Shown piece after piece: positions 24,281-27,707 of a stretch of DNA of 27,707 nucleotides (the first letter of the stretch is position 1; each line of letters begins with the position of its first letter). The stretch is taken from assembly GCA_023443625.1 (NCBI GenBank), contig JAEZTQ010000050.1, positions 1 through 27,707 on the forward strand, written 5' to 3'. The stretch comes from Bacillota bacterium (GTDB lineage: Bacteria; Bacillota_A; Clostridia; Lachnospirales; Lachnospiraceae). The translations under genes were made by a program, and so were the position numbers. The notes under the pieces are model-generated. The model made no database searches. It had not been told where the DNA came from and saw nothing but the letters and a program-made list of their open reading frames with translations.

Positions 24281-24436
24281 TATCCATTAGGGGGAACTTT
24301 CTTTTTGATAAGAAAGTGTCAGCTTGCTGACACTTCGCGCCCGAGGGGATTGCCAAAATATACTTCCTTGCCGCGAGGTGCGCATCCATAGGGTCGCATT
24401 TTTATTCAATAGGACGTAATTCCAATTGAATAAAAA
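24281..24436. repeat. GC-rich palindromic intergenic element
   Basis: In the gap between guaB and the next gene, AAGTGTCAGC (24314-24323) faces its inverse (24326-24335) over 2 bases, followed by a GC-rich stretch with CGCGCCCGAGGGG and GCCGCGAGGTGCGCA, then a perfect 12-bp repeat (24399-24410 with 24425-24436) with an inner GGA/TCC. No frame is convincing. It may be a dispersed element. Confidence 0.5.
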
Positions 24437-24440
24437 GAAT

Positions 24441-24476
24441 GTTTCAAAAGTCTATATATCACTACACTTTTGAAAC
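24441..24476 (-). terminator. terminator of the small membrane protein gene
   Basis: GTTTCAAAAGT (24441-24451) with ACTTTTGAAAC (24466-24476) is a perfect 11-bp stem, followed on the minus strand by ATTCTTTTTATT, 20 bases after the stop. Confidence 0.85.
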
Positions 24477-24495
24477 ACTCATGCATATTATTTAA

Positions 24496-24993
24496 TTAAA
24501 ATTGCACAATCTTTCTAGGACTCTTTTGTTTCATTAAGGACAGCATTCTTTCACTGGGTTCAAAGGCAATCTTGTATTTCTTATTTTCAACATTAGCAAC
24601 AATAATATATGGCTTACTGTTCTTATCTCTGGAAGAGAAATCCTTTGTCTCAAGCTGTATGTGGGTATATCCATCTAAAGCATGGGAACCCTTCTGTGCT
24701 ACTACCTCTACCTGCTCCATATCAATACGAAGTAAGGTTTTACGCTTTGATTTTCCCGCTATACGATCAAAATCGATCTGTCCATCTACATACACATATT
24801 CATATTCAACATTTAACTTGGGAAATAAAAATATGAGCAAGACAATAAGGACTGCACCTACTATGCTAAATATTCCACCTAATAACAGAAGTAGAACACC
24901 TACAATAATACCAAAAACCATTAGAAGACGAAGTGCTAGGGTAGACGACGTATCCTTTCTCTTAACTCCTGCTTCCGCATATGACTGATTCAT
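24496..24993 (-). CDS. small membrane protein, possibly DUF6106 family
   Basis: The start at 24993 (MNQSYAEAGVKRK) follows AGGAGG with a 6-base spacer and gives 165 residues. Two adjacent membrane segments (about residues 22-60) are followed by a soluble domain with VEYEYVYVDGQIDFDRIAGK, LLRIDMEQVEVVA and YIIVANVENKKYKIAFEPS, resembling a PH-like or small barrel domain. I think this is the DUF6106 family of Clostridia but could not check. Function unknown. It is 90 bp behind ilvE on the same strand and could share its transcript. Confidence 0.7.
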   Translation of the reverse strand: MNQSYAEAGVKRKDTSSTLALRLLMVFGIIVGVLLLLLGGIFSIVGAVLIVLLIFLFPKLNVEYEYVYVDGQIDFDRIAGKSKRKTLLRIDMEQVEVVAQKGSHALDGYTHIQLETKDFSSRDKNSKPYIIVANVENKKYKIAFEPSERMLSLMKQKSPRKIVQF

Positions 24994-25083
24994 TAAATAC
25001 CTCCTAAACAATAATTTTGTAATAATACCTGGTTGTGTTTGCTGTATGATCTATTCAGCTTATTATGAAGCTTTTCATTATGA

Positions 25084-26151
25084 CTACACTTCTATTGTCC
25101 AGCCATGTTTATCCTCTATTTTACCCAACTGAATTCCAGTAATGGTATCATAGAGTTTTCTACTAACAGGTCCGATGCCACCATCTTGTACCTGCATAAT
25201 ATGTTCACCCCACCTTAGTTGTCCAACAGGTGATATTACTGCTGCTGTTCCTGTTCCCCATACTTCTTCTAAGGTACCATTCTGCCCTGCTTCATAGATT
25301 TCATCAATAGAAATTCTACACTCTTTTGTAGGCAATCCCCATTCTCTACATAAAGCCAAAACAGAATCTCTTGTTACACCGGGAAGAATACTTCCATTTA
25401 ACTCCGGAGTAATTACTGTGCCATCTATCTTAAAGAAAATATTCATTGCTCCTACTTCTTCGATATATTTTCTATGAACACCATCCAGCCATAACACCTG
25501 AGAATACCCTTCCTCATGGGCCTTAACCTGGGATTTTAGAGAAGCTACATAATTGGCACCCACTTTAGCTTCACCAATACCACCCTTGATAGCTCTTACA
25601 TACTCATCTTCAATCCAAATCTTAACTGGATTAAGACCTTCCGGATAATATGCTCCTACTGGTGAAAGAATAATAATAAATAGATAATTATCTGATGGCC
25701 TTACACCAAGAAAGGGGTCTGTTGCTATTATAAATGGTCTTATATATAGGGATGTCCCTTCCTTTGTAGGTATCCAGGCCTCATCCACTTTTACAACCGC
25801 TTTAATTGCCTGTAGAAAATCTTCCTCTGGAATTTCAGGTATACATATTCTACAGTTCGTTCTATTTGCTCTTTCAATATTTTTATTAGGCCGAAATAAT
25901 AAGGTTTTGCCTGTTTCTGTTTTATAAGCTTTTAATCCTTCAAACATCTCTTGTCCATAATGAAACACCATGGAGGAAGGCTCTAAATTGAGTGGTTGAT
26001 AAGGTATAATCCGAGGATCAAACCATCCTTTTTTGGATTCATAATTCATAACAAACATATGATCAGTAAAAATAGTTCCAAATTGCAAAGGATTATCTGC
26101 TCCTGGTAATACCTTTGGGTTCTTTGTCATCTCAACTTTTATGTTCAACAT
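25084..26151 (-). CDS. ilvE: branched-chain amino acid aminotransferase
   Basis: This 355-residue PLP enzyme transaminates between leucine, isoleucine or valine and their 2-oxo acids. It is the longer (class II BCAT-like) form with FGTIFTDHMFVM, FHYGQEMFEGLKAY, and FRPNKNIERANRTNCRICIP. The PLP lysine lies in GEAKVGANYVASL. VLWLDGVHRKYIEEVGAMNIFF and EEVWGTGTAAVISPVG complete the pocket. The start follows AAGGAAGGA. It has its own promoter candidate and is not next to other ilv or leu genes. No T-box was seen in the short leader. Confidence 0.95.
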   Translation of the reverse strand: MLNIKVEMTKNPKVLPGADNPLQFGTIFTDHMFVMNYESKKGWFDPRIIPYQPLNLEPSSMVFHYGQEMFEGLKAYKTETGKTLLFRPNKNIERANRTNCRICIPEIPEEDFLQAIKAVVKVDEAWIPTKEGTSLYIRPFIIATDPFLGVRPSDNYLFIIILSPVGAYYPEGLNPVKIWIEDEYVRAIKGGIGEAKVGANYVASLKSQVKAHEEGYSQVLWLDGVHRKYIEEVGAMNIFFKIDGTVITPELNGSILPGVTRDSVLALCREWGLPTKECRISIDEIYEAGQNGTLEEVWGTGTAAVISPVGQLRWGEHIMQVQDGGIGPVSRKLYDTITGIQLGKIEDKHGWTIEV

Positions 26152-26184
26152 CTATACATCCTTCCTTTTCACTTCGTATTTCAT

Positions 26185-26289
26185 TAATTCCCTATCTGTC
26201 GAAAAAATCAAGGGAATTACATATCCTTATACTAGACTTCCTTATGAAATTTTTCAAGTATTATTTAAGGATTTTTGCAATTTCATAAG
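26185..26289 (-). promoter_or_regulatory. ilvE promoter and flanking palindromes
   Basis: TTGAAA (26257-26252), 17 bases, TAGTAT (26234-26229). The promoter overlaps one arm of a perfect 11-bp inverted repeat (26241-26251 with 26279-26289). A second, 9-bp repeat (26185-26193 with 26211-26219) lies near the transcript start. These could be an operator or leader stems. Confidence 0.45.
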
Positions 26290-26315
26290 TATTTCGTGTT
26301 TCCCAGATTCTACTT

Positions 26316-26807
26316 TTATTTCTTTCTAATATATCGGCAGAAGGTGTAAGTGAGATCATAATAAGTATGTTCCTCTGTCTCCTCTTCTATTACCCAGTCT
26401 TCCATCTCATCCAGATTGGGGAAATAAGTATCTGCAACATATTCATAGTCTATTTTTGTAATATGAGCTATATCACAGTAAGGTAGCATTTGCTTGTAAA
26501 TACTTGCTCCGCCAATGACATAGATATCCTCTGATTTATAACCCTCTACCGCCTTAAGCGCCTCTTCTATACTATGAACTACAATGGTATCCTTAACCTT
26601 ATAATCCTGCTCCAAAGCTATTACTATATTAACTCTATTCTTTAAGGGCTGACCTCCTGGAAAGCTCTCCAGAGTGTTTTTTCCCATTATAACTACCTTG
26701 CCCATGGTTTCATCACGAAAAAATCTCATGTCTGCCGGAATACTAACCAAAAGTTGGTTCTGATATCCGATAGCCCAATTTTTATCTACTGCAACAATTA
26801 AATTCAT
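26316..26807 (-). CDS. folA: dihydrofolate reductase
   Basis: The 163-residue enzyme reduces dihydrofolate to tetrahydrofolate with NADPH. MNLIVAVDKNWAIGYQNQLL, the catalytic aspartate in IPADMRFF at about residue 26, GKVVIMGKNTLES and IYVIGGASIYKQMLPYCD are all typical, and the length is normal. It follows the thyA relic by 38 bp on the same strand, the remains of a thyA-folA operon in which DHFR recycles the folate oxidised by ThyA. Confidence 0.96.
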   Translation of the reverse strand: MNLIVAVDKNWAIGYQNQLLVSIPADMRFFRDETMGKVVIMGKNTLESFPGGQPLKNRVNIVIALEQDYKVKDTIVVHSIEEALKAVEGYKSEDIYVIGGASIYKQMLPYCDIAHITKIDYEYVADTYFPNLDEMEDWVIEEETEEHTYYDLTYTFCRYIRKK

Positions 26808-26845
26808 CTGATACTTCCTCTTTTCTATACTTTATCACTAGCTAC

Positions 26846-27184
26846 TTATACTGCCACAGGTATATTTTCCACCTTAGGACCAAATTTATAATTTCTTAAT
26901 TCAAAGTCCTCTACTGTAAACTCATAAAAATCCTTAATATCAGGATTCATCCAGAAGGTTGGGGCTTCATAAGTAGGTCTTTGGATTAACTCCTGTATAA
27001 TAGGGATATGCCTGTCATAAATATGTGCATCGGCAATGACATGCACCAGTTCTCCCACTTCATAACCACATACCTGGGCAAACATATGAACAAGCACTGC
27101 ATATTGGCATACATTCCAATTATTATAGTACGTTTCATTTTTGTACTTTATATTCAATCCCTTGAATTTACTGCATTTCTTCAT
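26846..27184 (-). pseudogene. thyA: thymidylate synthase ThyA, N-terminally truncated
   Basis: The 112-residue frame contains NNWNVCQYAVLVHMFAQV, GYEVGELVHVIADAHIYDRH and a C-terminus ending IPVAV, clearly the last 90 or so residues of ThyA. The family has about 260-290 residues. Everything before NNWNV, including the catalytic cysteine motif PCxxS and most of the dUMP site, is missing and replaced by an unrelated stretch (MKKCSKFKGLNIKYKNETYY). The upstream DNA to the window end shows no lost part. A ribosome site GAAGGGA precedes the ATG, so a peptide may be made, but it cannot be a synthase. An internal deletion or recombination is likely. Confidence 0.85.
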
Positions 27185-27477
27185 GTTTTATCCCTTCATC
27201 CCTAAATGTACATAAAGACTTTCTTGATACACACATTTTCTTATATAGAACATTTAAAATTTGTTCACTATAGTTGACACTTTTGACGCATAAAAAACCC
27301 TAAAACTTTATAAACTTAAAAAGATCGAGGATAGTTTTAATTATACATTTTTAACATATAATTAGATATTGCCTATTGTCACCTTTCGCATTAAAAATCC
27401 AAAACCCATGTTTATCCCTCAAAATTGACATATTTTACGCACCATATACTCAGAATGCACTATTATAAAACCTGAAT
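27185..27477. other. AT-rich non-coding region upstream of the thyA relic
   Basis: No gene or RNA is recognised. A TTGACA (27274-27279) lacks a matching -10. Confidence 0.5.
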
Positions 27478-27506
27478 TCACTTTTCTACTCCAACATGTT
27501 ATAATA
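27478..27506 (+). promoter_or_regulatory. plus-strand promoter near the right edge
   Basis: TTCACT followed after 17 bases by an extended -10 TGTTATAAT (TATAAT ending at about 27505). The transcript would start near 27512. Confidence 0.5.
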
Positions 27507-27531
27507 GGGAAAAACAATAAGGGGCAACTTA

Positions 27532-27594
27532 ATGATTATTATAGCAGAACAAAAGAGAATAAACAAATTGTTTTATACCGTCGATTGCGTTTAG
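27532..27594 (+). CDS. possible 20-residue leader peptide
   Basis: ATG at 27532 follows AAGGGG with a 7-base spacer, downstream of an extended -10 promoter, and reads MIIIAEQKRINKLFYTVDCV then stop. Two hairpins follow: GGGTA/TACCC near 27614-27625 and a perfect 9-bp stem 27630-27638 with 27649-27657. No similarity is recognised; whether it is translated is uncertain. Confidence 0.3.
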   Translation: MIIIAEQKRINKLFYTVDCV

Positions 27595-27707
27595 TTAGCT
27601 TAGGATTTTAATGGGTAGAATTACCCTTTGATGATAAACTTAGACTTATTTATCATCATTATAATCATTTCTAAATTATTTTCAACTCCTTATTCCTCTT
27701 TTTCTTT

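Overview
The window looks like a chromosomal segment of a low-GC, anaerobic Gram-positive bacterium, most likely Lachnospiraceae or a related Clostridia. Evidence is the AT-rich intergenic DNA, strong GGAGG ribosome sites, sigma-A-type promoters with extended -10 boxes, a PEP-forming pyruvate phosphate dikinase, a single-chain glycyl-tRNA synthetase and the era-yqzL-recO-glyS-ppdK gene order. No species is assigned.

Positions 1-5.9 kb are an eroded accessory zone. It holds a truncated histidine phosphatase, a 248-bp duplicate of the DNA behind ppdK that keeps the last codons of a second ppdK, a compact type I toxin locus with a convergent antisense RNA candidate, a grpB fragment fused out of frame to an integrase fragment, an intact CPBP-family membrane protease, and an IS91-like element (tyrosine recombinase plus HUH transposase), each of whose two genes has one lesion. 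A small deoxyribosyltransferase-like gene follows.

Positions 5.9-16.5 kb are a housekeeping cluster on the minus strand. In transcription order: an M16C metalloprotease, era, a 640-bp palindrome-and-repeat island, a yqzL-like gene overlapping recO, a lipoprotein, glyS and ppdK. The order resembles the Bacillus era-yqzL-recO-glyQS neighbourhood. The island between era and yqzL is the most conspicuous unexplained structure: a nested 230-bp palindrome whose end motif is repeated outward on both sides in mirror orientation.

Positions 16.8-27.7 kb carry separately transcribed metabolic genes: a cold-shock protein, purH, a TIGR01906/DUF1461-type membrane protein behind a long structured leader, pyruvate kinase, a membrane-anchored amidase, guaB, a small membrane protein, ilvE, folA and a 5'-truncated thyA. 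Purine synthesis (purH, guaB), the pyruvate/PEP node (ppdK, pyk) and folate/thymidylate (folA, thyA relic) are the recognisable pathways. Loss of most of thyA, including its catalytic cysteine, suggests thymidylate is made by another enzyme or taken up. No tRNA, rRNA, CRISPR array or prophage was seen.
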